From positions 91,923,001-91,987,000 of the forward strand of contig CM074861.1 in assembly GCA_037501455.1 (NCBI GenBank): a DNA stretch of 64,000 nucleotides, read 5' to 3'. This document shows positions 9,721 to 21,745 of this stretch, one piece after another. The notes under the pieces are model-generated. The model searched no databases and was not told the origin of the DNA. It saw only the letters and a list, made by a program, of their open reading frames with translations. Every line of letters starts with the position of its first letter. Position 1 is the stretch's first letter. This stretch comes from Lantana camara. Its lineage: Eukaryota; Streptophyta; Magnoliopsida; Lamiales; Verbenaceae. A program made the position numbers and the translations under genes.

Positions 9721-12009
9721 TGTTAGGAATAGTGCCCTAGAAAGCCGATTCGACGTAATCTGCTTTGGGACTTTTCTTGTATCACAGACAATCTTTGAAT
9801 AATATACGATTGATTATAGGCAAACACTTCTTTATATGCCAATACTTGTTTTGTGTGTTTCCATTACGTGCGCATGTATGTGAACTCCCCTAATCCTGAT
9901 GACTTTAGGACTCTACCATTTAGGTGAAATGGTTCATGAAACGAGCCCTATATCACATAAGTCATGATTAGTAAAATACTCCAAGCCGTTGAGTCCTACA
10001 GACAGTGGGAGTGTCAATCTGACTCCTCTAAGGCTTGCTTGTGGGATCACGCCCTTAAGGAGGACCACCTTGTTTCATGGAGGTGCAAAGTGTATAGTTG
10101 ACACGTGCGTGATACATGAGGGTGCTTACTTTAATAAGTAAGTTCACTGAGGTGCCCCGTGTGAGAACATTCCTAAATGGGAAAGGAAGTTTCTATTTTA
10201 GGAAATGGAAACTTCCAGATTAGGAAATATCTCACGAGTCATTGATGTGATTAATTGATCCTTAGACTTGAGGTTCCATGTTACTTTATGAGTTAACTCT
10301 GTAGTCTTTGGTATAAGCTTTAAAGGGTGTCGCCTTAGACAACTGATTCAAGGCTTATGCTGGGGCTGCACAAGTGACTCATGAAAGTGAATGAGAATCA
10401 AGAAAGGACCTACACTTGCATATGCAAGGTGATCTCTTATTGTGTAAGTCATTCATATGCCATATGGAGTCCTTGGCCAAGGCAGTAGATCAAGACATCA
10501 AGAAAAGGGTTTCTTGGATTGAGATCAAACGGATATGAAATGCACTTAGCTTTAAGACCGGATTATTAGGGTTCTAATTATTCCCTTACCCTAGATCATG
10601 GTTGAGAGATAGTAAGTAGGAGGATTGTATCTCACATGAATCAATGACTTAAAGGTTCTGTCGAATCCGAACATTCCAATTCAGCTAGGGGTTAAACACC
10701 TGTTGCTAGACTATGGTCGTTTAATCTGTGGACTGATTAATTAATTAGTGAATTAATTAATTAGGGTCACTGCTAATTGAATTGAGAACCTAGAGGGTCA
10801 CACACAACAACTTGGTTACATGAGTTGAGGCTTTAAAATGATTAAACGAGTTAATCAAGCCAAGAGGGTTCCACACGTGTGAAACCACACGTGTGGCTCA
10901 CGTGAGTGATACGTGTCATTGTGACACGTGTCACACACGTGTATAAATATATGTGTATATTTATTTATGTATTAAATAATTAATGTGATTAATTATTTAA
11001 TAGACTTTGGTTTAATTTTGAATTAAAAAGAAAGTCTTATTTTGGAGAAAAATAATCTAGTTAATTAATTATGAATTAATTAATTAGATAAAATAAGTTA
11101 TTTATTTTAAATAAATAAAGTATAAAATTATCCAAAAATAGTTTGGATATTTTTAGCTCTCTTGAAAGTTGATTTAAATTAGAATTCAAAGTCAAAGTCA
11201 AATTACTTAATGATCAAGTAATAGGAGAGAGAGAGAGACCAAAATCCTAGCCCATAAAGGACTAGGAATTTTCGGTCCTCCCCTCTTATAAATAGGGGAG
11301 CTCGAGCTCCCCTTAGAGGGAATTGACAATTCTTTTGGTTCATGTGTTGAACACCATCCTTTCTCCAAGATAAACGAAACCCTAGGTTAAGCCTAAACAC
11401 TAACTAAAGAACTAGCATCCTTACTAGTTAGATTGTAGCCAAGTTGGTGGACTATCTCTAGAGAGCTTCAAGTTAGAAGTTTTGAAGATTCGAGCTTTAC
11501 CAAAAAGTGGGGATCAAGCAAAACGATTAGAAGGGATGATGAAACGATTCTGAACCCGACATGAAACGAATGAAAAAATCGAACCAAAGAAGATGGCGAA
11601 AACCGTTCGTCCATATCCTGAAGGATGAATTTTTTCACGAGGGTTTTGTGACTGGTAGTTTTCTACTTTCACGAAACTGGTTTTCGAAGGGAGTTTCAAT
11701 CCTGTTTTTCTCGTTTCATGTTTCTTTCTTTATGTTATATTGTTAAGAACTTCCCTAACATGAATTGAATCTAGGTTGGTTTGGATTGCTATCCCGACAA
11801 TCGATTCTGAAGTAGAAAGAGACTTTCGAGGGACGGGTTGTCAAGCCGCGAGAAGAGCGTTCTTGGGTGGCTTGAAACGCTTCAAGAAAGAATAAAAGAA
11901 AAGTAAGTTTTCTATCTCTACGAATTTGGTTACACGATTGCGAGTCCAAGGTCCTTTTGTTGGGAAAATTTTTTAAATTCCGCTGCTTTCTGATTCGTGT
12001 TTTCCAACA
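9721..12009 (+). repeat. Element C 3' LTR
   Basis: Length 2289 bp, TGTTAGG...TCCAACA, almost identical to 1805-4080. It has one 14-bp insertion inside the G-box cluster (near 10917), which adds another CACGTG palindrome. TATA box at 11287-11294. The 327-bp block is present. Confidence 0.92.
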
Positions 12010-12804
12010 ATTTCAACTTCTATCAAGCTTTATATGGATGAAAAGATAAAGGGGAAGATGAAGATTACAAATCATAAATTACCTTGGAAGAAGATGGAAG
12101 ATTAGTTGGTCTTGAGCTCAAAGTTTGATGATAAAAAATGGAGTTTTCCTTGGGAGCTTCTCTTGCTTCTTGGAGAGGATGAATTGATCGATCAAATGGA
12201 AACAAGAAGAAAGAAATGGAAGAATGCTGATATTTAGAAGCATTAGGGTAAGGTTCGGGTCGATCCAAGTCCGGTTTGTTTAAAAAACGGTTAGAATCAA
12301 GTTATAAGAAACGAGTTGATTGAAATGCTCGTCATCGAGAGTTCAAACTACATCGAAAAGATACTAGGTCAAGTTCATAGGTTAGGAATCATCAAAACAA
12401 GTTCAACGTCAAAGACGGATCTCGATTTCGAGGTCCAGAGCTCAAGATATTCGAAAAACCGTTCAGGGTTACCTATTATTCAAGTAGGTCCCTAAACTTT
12501 CAAAAAGTGGCAATTAAGCCCAAATTCAATTTCCAATTGAGTCCAAACCATTCAAATAAGTTACAATTAAGCCCTCGGATCACACGAATCACATAATTTC
12601 ATTCAATTAACACCAAATTCACAAAATTCACATTTATTCAAGTCCGTCTATATATTCATTGTTCAAATATAGCATCGAACCGAATTTAAAGATATTATTT
12701 AAAACTCAAAATTTTCAAATATATATATAGAATTTAAATTAAATAAGGAATTGAAATAGCGCACACCACACTTACCTGCTCGTATGAAAATGCGGGGTGT
12801 TACA
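12010..12804 (-). repeat. Element A 3' LTR, proximal part
   Basis: Continuation of LTR A after the C insertion, beginning with the duplicated atttc. It ends GGTGTTACA. In element sense, a splice-donor-like CCAAG|GTAATT lies at 12090-12077, about 720 bp from the LTR's 5' end. Confidence 0.85.
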
Positions 12805-12820
12805 ATCTCTCCCCCTTAAA
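12805..12820 (-). other. Polypurine tract of element A
   Basis: Plus strand atctctcccccttaaa; read on the minus strand it is a purine run immediately before the 3' LTR. Confidence 0.8.
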
Positions 12821-12876
12821 GATAATTCGTCCTCGGATTCACTGCTCGATCGGAAATAGCTCGGGGTAAAACCGTT

Positions 12877-15800
12877 TCATCTTGTCCTCAGTCTCCTACG
12901 TAGCTTCTTCGGTTTTATCACTTCTCCATAACACTTGATACGTTTATTTCGAAGCTCTTGAAATTTTCGATCCAAAATCTTAACCGGATTTTGAATAAAA
13001 GTGAGATTCGGTTCAAGTTTCGCTTCTTCTACCGGTAAGACTGCTGATTCATCTGAAAAATACTTCCGGAGCTGTGAGACATGAAATACATTATGGATTC
13101 CGGTTAAACTCGAAGGCAAGTCCAATCTATAAGCTGTATCCCCAATTTTTTCGAGAATTTCATACGGTCCCAAATATCGAGGATTCAGCTTTCCTCCTTT
13201 CCCGATCCATGCAAACCCTTTACGCGGGGAGGCTTTCAGAAATACCCTATCTCCAACCTCAAATGCAAGATTCTTTCTGCGAATATCAACATAACTTTTC
13301 TGGCGATCTTGAGCCATTTTTATCCGTTGTTGGATTATCTGAACTTTATCAATGACATCTTCGATAGCCTTAGAGGGTTTCTCTTTCTTCTCCCCTCTCT
13401 TTATACCTTCCTGTTTAGTCCATTTCCACTCTTTGAGATCGAAAAACAACGGATACCGGCATTTCCGTCCATAAACTGCTTCATATGGTGCCATCCCGAT
13501 CGAAGACTGATAACTATTGTTATATGCAAACTCGATCAACGGTAACTGTTCACTCCAAGAATTCTAAAAATCCAAAGCACAAGCCCTCAACATATTTTCG
13601 AGGTATCTAATCAATCTTTCGAATTGCCCGTCACTCTGTGGATAAAAAACTGTACTGAAGTGAAGTTTAGTTCCCAAACACTTCTGGAGTTCCTGCCAAA
13701 ACCTCGAAGTAAACGTGGATCTCGATCCGACACAATACTAACTGGCACCCCATAGAGCCGAACATTTTTATCACAGTACTTCTTAGATAATTTGTTTATC
13801 TTATCGGACATCTGAATAACAAGAAAATGTGTTGACTTGGTTAATCTATCCACGATGACCCAAATTCTGTCAAAGCCACCTTTCATCCGTGGTAAACCCG
13901 TACAAAATCCATAGTTACCTGTTCCCACTTCCATTCCGGGATAGGCAATGGTTGTAGTAGCCCTAATGGCTTCTGATGTTCGGCTTTCACCAACTAACAA
14001 GTTAAACACTGCTTCACATAATTCACCACATCTCTTTTCAATCCGTTCCACCAATAATACTGCTTAAGATCTTGATACATCTTGTTTCCTCCAGGATGTA
14101 CTGAATAAGCAGTTTTGTGAGCGTCATCCAGAATAACCCGTTTTACCTCTGTCGGAACTGCAACTCTGTTCTTGAACAGAAGAATTCCCGTATCATCAAA
14201 TCCAAATGGACATTCAGAGTCTGCTCGAGCCTTCTCTACCAGCTTCTGTATTTCAATATCATTCCTCTGTGCTTCAAATATCCCTTATCTCAAATCCAGC
14301 TGTACCGAGATATTAGAGATGAGCTTTTATCTTGATCAGCTCTACTGGCTCTTCAATATTTTTACTTAAGTTAGATACACTAGCCTTCCTTCTTAGCTCA
14401 TCTGCGACCACATTAGCATTACCTGGATGATACTTAATTACGCAGTCATAATCTTCAAGAGTTTCCATCCAACGTCGCTGCCTTCTATTCAAATCTTTAT
14501 GAGAAAACAAGTACTGAAGGCTTTTGTGATCGGTAAGAATCTCGAATGAAACACCATAGAGATAATGCCACCACTTCATCAAGGCAAAAATCACGGCTGC
14601 TAACTCGAGATCGTGGGTGGGATAAGTTTTCTCATGCTCTTTCAATTTCCTAGAGGCATAAGCAATTACTTTCCCGTTTTGCATCAGAACACACCACAAT
14701 CCTTCTTTAGAAGCATCGGTATACACAACGAATCCTTCTATACCCTCTGGAAGCGCCAAAACCGGTGCAGAAGTTAACTTTTTTTTCAAAAGCTGAAAAT
14801 TGACTTCACACTTCTCATCCCATTTAAATTGAACCTCTTTCTTGGTTAACCGAATCAACGGTGCTGCAAGCTTAGAAAAGTCTTTCACAAATCTTCGATA
14901 ATAACCGACCAAACCCAAGAAACTTCGAACTTCGGAGGCATTCTTAGGACTCTGCCACTATGAAACTGTCTCTACTTTCGAAGGATCTACTTCTAAACCT
15001 CTGCTTGAAATAATGTGCCCCAAGAAAGTCACCCTGTCAATCCAAAATGCACATTTACTGAACTTTGCATAAAGCCGGTTTTCTCTCAAAGTCTCTAACA
15101 CCAACCTAAGGTGGCGAGCATGATCCTCTTCCGACCTCGAATACACCAATATATCATCTATGAAGATTACCACAAATTTGTCGAGATATGGCCGAAAAAT
15201 TCGATACATCATATCCATGAAGGCGGCTGGAGCATTAGTTAACCCAAATGGCATCACAACAAACTTGTAGTGCCCGTATCGAGTGTTAAATCATGTCTTA
15301 AGAATATCCGATTCCCGAATCTTCAACTGATAATATCTTTGCCTTAAATCAAGTTTAGAATATACCTTTGATCCTTGTAACATATCAAACAAATCTTCTA
15401 TATGAGGCAAAAGATATTTATTCTTTACCATCATCCAATTCAACTCCCGGTAGTCGATACACATTCTCAAAGTTCCATCCTTCTTTTTAACAAAGAGAAC
15501 TGGTACACCCCAGGGCGAAGAACTTGGTCGAATATACCCATTCTTAAGTAATTCTTCAAGTTGAATTTTCAACTCTTTTAAATCTGCCGGTGCCATTCGG
15601 TAGGGAGTCTTGGAATAAAGCTCAGATCCCGGATATAAGTCTATTACAAACTCAATCTCTCTATCCGGTGGTAAGGAGTCCAAGATCTCTGGAAATATAT
15701 CGGGATAGTCCTTTATTACTTCTGTCTCTTCAACTTTTGCTTGATCTTTCAGCTTATTCAAGATGTAGGCAATATATCCCGTAGCTCCCTTCCTTACTAG

Positions 15801-15968
15801 CTTATGGGCTTCAGAGAAAGATAAGAGAGGCACTGTCCTCGATTCCTTCCCCACAGTTACTTGTTCTCCCAACTTGACCTTCTTGGCGAAACAATCAATT
15901 ATAGCATGGTGTCGAAATAACCAATCCATTCCCAAAATTACCCCATACCTGTTCATCGGCATCACAAC
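12877..15968 (-). pseudogene. Element A pol: RT, RNase H, integrase (broken)
   Basis: Read leftwards from 15968, the remnant starts in the protease-to-RT linker (VILGMDWL motif). It continues with the RT N-terminus ([21 protein letters not shown]), the RT catalytic motif FIDD intact near 15165, and RNase H with YTDAS and TDHKSL. The RNase H end is altered (ADELRRK). Integrase follows with HPGG and CLTC zinc residues near 14050, SDRDP near 13720, and VEFAYN-type sequence from 13539. The C-terminus carries the SPRYLGP-like GPYEILEKIG segment. In-frame stops lie near 15290, 14955 and 14310, and there are frameshifts between 14310 and 13540 and near 12930. The protein cannot be made whole. The part upstream is at 26400-26634 and 28579-29570. 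Confidence 0.9.
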
Positions 15969-18836
15969 TGTAACGCCCGGAACGGTGGGCCACCACATCC
16001 CCCGCACCCAAACCCGAACCCACATATGAAATGGATTTCCATACATGAGTCCGAGTCCAAGCGAACGGGAACCTACACTCACACGCTAGGCTAAGCGGGG
16101 CTAAACTCGAACAGAGCGCGCAAACAAACAAAACAGATATGCGGAAGCAGTAAACAGGATCCAAACGAGGTTATGCAAAAGTAACAATATCTATAACTCG
16201 TGGCTTAACAGCCCAAAATAGATACAAAATTCCAGTTCCAAAGTTATAATTCATACAAGATGCCAAAAGCAAAAGATATACAATACTACTCGACCTAAAC
16301 GACTAAGTACGACTCGACTCGACGTACTTCCCCGCCTAGCTCGGCACACTTGAAAGGGAAAGGAGAGGGTCAGTCTCAAAACTCGACTGAGTGAGGGGCT
16401 TAACACACCCACACCTTAAATACGTATAGAGCATAGCACAAATCAAAAGTGATAGTCATGAATCAAGGCTAGGGTTTTGCACACCAAAACCACTTCCCAA
16501 AACTAACATATAGTAAGAAAAGAACCTATCTCGATCCATAATCTATCAGTCAAACAAAACAAAAGCCCGGCGAGAACGGACTATCCCTTACTCCTTCAAA
16601 CATACATATCAAATCACAAATCCACCCTTGCATCCATGGTGTATCGGGAATCAAACCCTAGCACCTACATTACCAAAAACATACGGGGTAGCTAACCCAC
16701 GATATGCCTTCCTGGTTATCCACCGAGGGCTCAAGATATCACGCCTTCCCAACCTTCATGTCGCACGTGAATATCTCAAATGAGAGCGTGCATAGGGGCC
16801 AAACCCGACGACCCCGTGGTCGCCCCGGGCCTTCCTTACCCACGTCTCCAACGCCCACAAACCATATCAAACCAAAATCCCATCTTTCAGGGCACACTCA
16901 CTCAACATAACAAAATGTACCAAAAAGGGATTAAAAACTCAAGCTTATATATGCTCTTGCTTATATCATTTCCATAAAGGTCAAATCTTCCACAAGATCA
17001 TAGACATAATTTAAGCACTCATATTCGAATATGTATAACATATCCGCATGCGAGTGAGAAATTATCACATTATAGGCCATAGGTTAGTAGCTAATAATTC
17101 CTAACCTCACCTTAACAAAAGAGACAAAAGGTAGGATCGAACGGCAACCAACCACCTAAGCTTCGGGCTCTTGCGCGACCGGAAGAGGCTCTGAAATGCA
17201 AAAGAGAACAAGACCCGAGACTTAGACTCCACTATGAACCAGATAGACGCTCGGCAATGCTTGTGAATGCAAGGAATGCAAATGGAATGCATAAACATGC
17301 TAAATAAATCCTACCAATTCTTATTCACACAATTCATATAAAATAAGGTCATAAGTTCAAAACAAGGCACATAACACATAATATAACAAGCTAACAATGC
17401 ATACAAGTTATAAATGAAGAAAGAAAATACAAAGAAAAACAACGAAGCGATAAAACGAGCAAATGCCGCCGCCATATTTTCAAATGACACGACCATGTTA
17501 GGTTTTAGTTCAAAATGGACACGGCCGTGTCCGATTAAAATTAATTCAGGAGCTTAATCCGAGACGCTGACACGGCCGTGTCCGATTTTATAAAAATAAT
17601 TTGCTCCAAGTCGAGAGGCTGACACGGCCGTGTTGGCCCTTCGTCTTCGAAAAAAAATAACAGCAGCAACAGTAACTCTGTGCAAAAAAAACAGGGGAAG
17701 AGGCAGCGCAAACACGCAGCACCATCAAGCAACCATATCAAGCTACAAAACTCATGCAAACCAAAGCAAATCACTTCATGATCAACATATATTCACCCAA
17801 TCACAACAAAAGCTTAAGAATCATCATATATCTCAAGGATTCCCATTCAAGAATTTAAATTTCATCAATGGCAACTTCCACCATGCTCAACCATAATCAA
17901 AAGGGGAGTCATATAATCAAATTAGAGTCAAAAGGGATCATATATATAACTTCAAATCAAAGCTTAACTCTAAGAAGCATAAGAGATCATCAAACCCTCA
18001 AGATACATGCCATGATCCATAAATACACCAAACATAGCTCAAAGCATGGAATTAATAGCTCAAAATGATCATATAATCATGTACATATCAAATACTAACT
18101 TACCCCTTGAAGAAGTTGGAAGAAAATGAAGATTAGAGCTCAATCTCTCCCTGGTGTGAATAGTGACGGGTTAAAGGGTTTAGCTCCAAAGTTGCTACAC
18201 CTTTCTCTTTTTCCTTGTATGTACCGATATGGAGAGAGGGAGGGATGAATATGCTGATTTTTGGTGGGTTGTGGGGCCAAGCTTGAGGGTAATATGTCAA
18301 GAATTGAGGGACTAAAGTGCAAATAGGTGAAAGGTAGTCATATAAGAGCGACGTAAGTTTCCGATCGAATTTCGGAATATCAAATGGTCTTAAAAGGTTA
18401 TGAGGCTTAGTCCATCAAACCCGAATCATCGAAACGAGCTCAACGGTAGTGACGGAATTCGAATCCGAATTCCCGAGCCCAAGTTACACATATCGAAACC
18501 CAAGGTGCGCTAAAAACGTTTTAGCCTCCCTTAGGTTCCAAACGAAACAAATAATTCAAAAGCTCAACGAATAAACTCGAGAACATATAACGAGCATAAA
18601 TCAGAGTTCAAAACACGTAAATCTCCAACATACTAAAACAACGGAAAAAATTCTGAATTCAATTCAAGCACAAACGAATCAATCCATACCAAATTGCGTA
18701 CATATTCAAATAAGAATCATTCAAATCCATAAGAATATTGAAAATAAGAATTAAAAGAGTAAAGAATATGAATTTAAATAATGTAAATCGCGCACATACG
18801 TCATACCAGTACGGTCTGAAAGTCGGGGCTGTCACA
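15969..18836 (-). repeat. Element B 3' LTR (left)
   Basis: Length 2868 bp, TGTAACGCCC...GTCACA. Palindrome array at 17487-17633. Splice-donor-like site GTAAGT (minus strand) at 18103-18098, about 730 bp from the LTR's 5' end and preceded by CT- and GA-rich leader-like sequence. Confidence 0.93.
17487..17633. repeat. CGGCCG palindrome array in LTR B (left)
   Basis: Four acacggccgtgt-type palindromes start at 17487 (degenerate), 17519, 17570 and 17622, at intervals of 32, 51 and 52 bp. The intervals match those of LTR A although the spacers differ. Confidence 0.9.
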
Positions 18837-18856
18837 ATCCTTCCCCCTTAAAAAGG
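18837..18856 (-). other. Polypurine tract of element B
   Basis: Plus strand atccttcccccttaaaaagg next to the LTR end; a purine run on the element strand. Confidence 0.8.
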
Positions 18857-18864
18857 ACTTATCC

Positions 18865-21745
18865 TCAAGTACGAACCGAGTTCTTAAATAAATCCGGATA
18901 TAAACTCTTCATCTTTTCCTCGGTTTCCCAAGTGGACTCTTCTGATTTCTGATCCCTCCAGAGTACCCTGACTAACGGAATCTGCCGGTTTCTCAATTCT
19001 TGCATTTTTCGATCCTGAATTGCCACTGGATGTTTCTCAATTGTCAAATCCGGCTCTAACTGAACCTCTTCAACTGGGAGAATTGTTGCCTCATCGGGAT
19101 AATACTTACGAAGTTGGGAAACGTGAAACACGTTGTGTATCCCGGTCAAATTTGGCGGTAAATCCAATCTGTACGCTGCTTCTCCAATCCTTTCTAAAAT
19201 CTCAAACGGTCCAAGGTATCGAGGACTGAGTTTCCCACCTTTACCTATTCGAGTGAAACCCTTTCTAGGAGATGCTTTTAAAAAGACTCTATCTCCCACC
19301 TCGCACTGTAAAGGCCTTCTTCTTCTGTCGGCATAACTCTTCTGCCGAGACTGAGCCGCCTTCATTCTTTGCCTAATCTGATGAACCTTCTCAAATGTAG
19401 CAGTAATATTTTCCTTAGGTTCGGCTCTCTTGAGTTTATGCTCTTCAGTCCATCTCCAATCCGCAATATCCCAAAATAGAGGAGATTTACATTTTCTCCC
19501 ATATAAAGCCTCATAAGGAGCCATTCCAATTAAACCCTGATAGCTGTTATTATAAGCAAATTCAACTAGAGCCAAATGCTCGTCCCACTTGTCTTGGAAA
19601 TCCAAAGCACACGCCCTAAGCATATCCTCCAAATACTGAATCAACCTTTCCGACTGACCGTCTATCTGAGGATGCGAAGCAGTACTGAACTTGAGCCTGG
19701 TACCCAAACATCTCTAAAGATTCTGCCAAAAGATCGAAGTGAACCTCGGATCGCGATCCGAAACTATACTGACTGGAATTCCGTGTAGTCTTATAATTTC
19801 CCGCACATACAACTCTGCTAGTTTCGGTACCTAATCAGACATCCGAACTTTAAGAAAATGGGCAGACTTAGTCAACCTATCGATAATAACCCAAATTCCA
19901 TCGAACCCTCCTTTAGCTCTAGGCAAGACTGACACGAAGTCCATGGTCACTTGCTCCCACTTCCACTCAGGAATAGGAAGTGGTTGGAGAGTTCCTCCCG
20001 ATTTCTGGTGCTCTGCCTTCACCTTTTGACATGTTAGACTTCGCTTCACGAAGTTCGCGATGTCCCTTTTCATGCCATTCTACCAGAACTTCTCTTTCAG
20101 GTCTCGGTACATCTTAGTACCTCCCGGATGAATCAAGTACCCCGAGCGATGCGCTTCTTCCAAAATCAACCTCCTAAGCTCGGTTGGAACACAGACTCTT
20201 GATTCGAACCTTAACAAACCTGAATCATCTAATCCAAACTTAGAATCCTGATTCTCTTGCAAACGAGATAACAATTTCTGAATCTCAACAACTGAGGCCT
20301 GAGCTTCTAGTAACTGCTGTTTCAAATCTGGTATAATGGTGAGATTAGCCAACCAAGTCCCTGAAACCAGAATTTCTGAACTCAAACTTGAAAAACTTGT
20401 CCCCAAACTAGTCAACCCTGCCTTTCTACTCAAGGCATCAGCTACCACGTTTGCTTTACCCGGATGATATTGGATCTTACAGTCATAATCCTCAAGTAAT
20501 TCCATCCAACGTCTCTGCCTGACATTTAAATCCTTCTGAGAGAAGAGATATTTAAGACTCTGATGAACTATAAATACCTCGAACGTAGTACCGTAAAGAT
20601 AGTGTCGCCACTTCATCAAAGCAAACACAACCGCAGCTAATTCCAAGCCATGGGTAGGGTAATTCTTCTCATGCTCCTTCAATTTCCTTGAAGCATAAGC
20701 TACCACTCTACCGTGCTGCATTAAAACACAACCCAGACCTTCCTTAGATGCATCGTGTAAACTGCATAGCCCTCGGTACCCTCGGGTAGGGTAAGAACTG
20801 GTGCTGAAGTCAGTTTCACCTCAGAGTCTGAAAACTTGCTTCACACTTATCATCCCACTTGAATTTCACTTCTTTCTTGGTCAGATGAGTCAATGGAGTA
20901 GCAATCTTGGAAAAGTCTTTAATAAACCTTCTGTAGTAACCGGCTAACCCAAGAAAACTTCGAATTTCTGATGCATTCCTCGGTCCTTCCCAACGAAGCA
21001 CGGATTCAATCTTAGACGGATCCACTTCAATTCCATTACCTGAAATAATATGACCCAAAAATATAACCCTGTCGATCCAAAACTCACATTTGCTAAACTT
21101 GGTATATAACTTATGCTCCCTTAAGGTTTCCAAAACAATCCGAAGATGGTGAGCGTGCTCTTCAGCCGACTTAGAATACACCAGGATCTCGTCTGTAAAA
21201 ATTACCACAAACTTGTCAAGGAACTGCCTAAACACTCGGTGCATCATATCCATGAATACGGCTGGAGCGTTAGTTAACCCGAAAGGTATTACAACGAACT
21301 CAAAATGACCATAGCGAGTGTTAAATCCAGTCTTAGGAATATCCTCCTCCCTAATCCGCAGCTGGTAGTAACCTTGCCTCAAATCTAACTTAGAATAGAC
21401 CTTAGAACCTTGTAAGATATCAAACAACTCCTCAATGTGAGGCAACGGATACTTATTCTTCACCGTCATCTGATTCAGCTCGCGATAATCTATACACATC
21501 CGTAACGTGCCATCTTTCTTCTTTACAAATAGAACGGGAGCACCCCACGGAGAAGTGCTCGGGCGAATGTACCCGCAAGCTAGAAGTTCATCAAGCTGCG
21601 ACTTTAATTCCTTTAACTCTGCAGGAGCCATTCTGTAGGGGGTCTTCGAAAAAGGCTCTGCTCTGGGATAGAGGTCAATTACAAATTCGATGTCCCTATC
21701 AGGCGGTAAAGAACCCAGAGTCTCAGGGAAAACATCGATATACTC
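18865..21745 (-). pseudogene. Element B pol: RT, RNase H, integrase, C-terminal chromo-like region
   Basis: Continues from gag-pro across an in-frame TGA at about 21746. RT spans about 21630-20816 with [27 protein letters not shown] and [10 protein letters not shown], but the catalytic box reads FTDE rather than FxDD. A frameshifted patch lies at 20750-20820. RNase H (20721-20440) has LELAAV and ADALSR, while the usual TDH motif reads IVH. Integrase (20200-19400) has HPGG, a zinc segment SLTC, MDFV, SDRDP and GQSER. The C-terminus (to 18865) has GDRVFL, PRYLGPFEIL and STWETEE, typical of chromovirus integrase tails. Stops lie near 20077, 19829 and 19713. Except for the frameshift patch the frame is conserved, so decay is recent. 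Confidence 0.92.

Larger units (their letters stand above)
1805..12009 (+). mobile_element. Element C: full-length Ty1/copia element with decayed coding region
   Basis: Two direct LTRs (1805-4080 and 9721-12009) flank a 5.6-kb interior. The element is bounded by the 5-bp duplication atttc (1800-1804 and 12010-12014), which lies in LTR A. LTRs begin TGTTAGG and end CCAACA (the first ends CCAACC). A PBS follows the first LTR and a purine tract precedes the second. The interior translates, only in fragments, to copia gag, integrase, RT and RNase H of the same family as element D. By eye the LTRs differ at roughly 1% of positions plus one 14-bp indel, so insertion was recent although no ORF survives. 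The copy therefore probably moved as a non-autonomous element. Confidence 0.92.

Noticed and set aside
15590..15784. Plus-strand open frames opposite gypsy pol (also 13074-13545, 19020-19336, 22208-22755)
   Set aside because: Antisense shadows of the pol and gag frames.
17541..17774. Open frames overlapping the LTR palindrome arrays in A and B
   Set aside because: Not conserved between LTR copies; noncoding LTR sequence.
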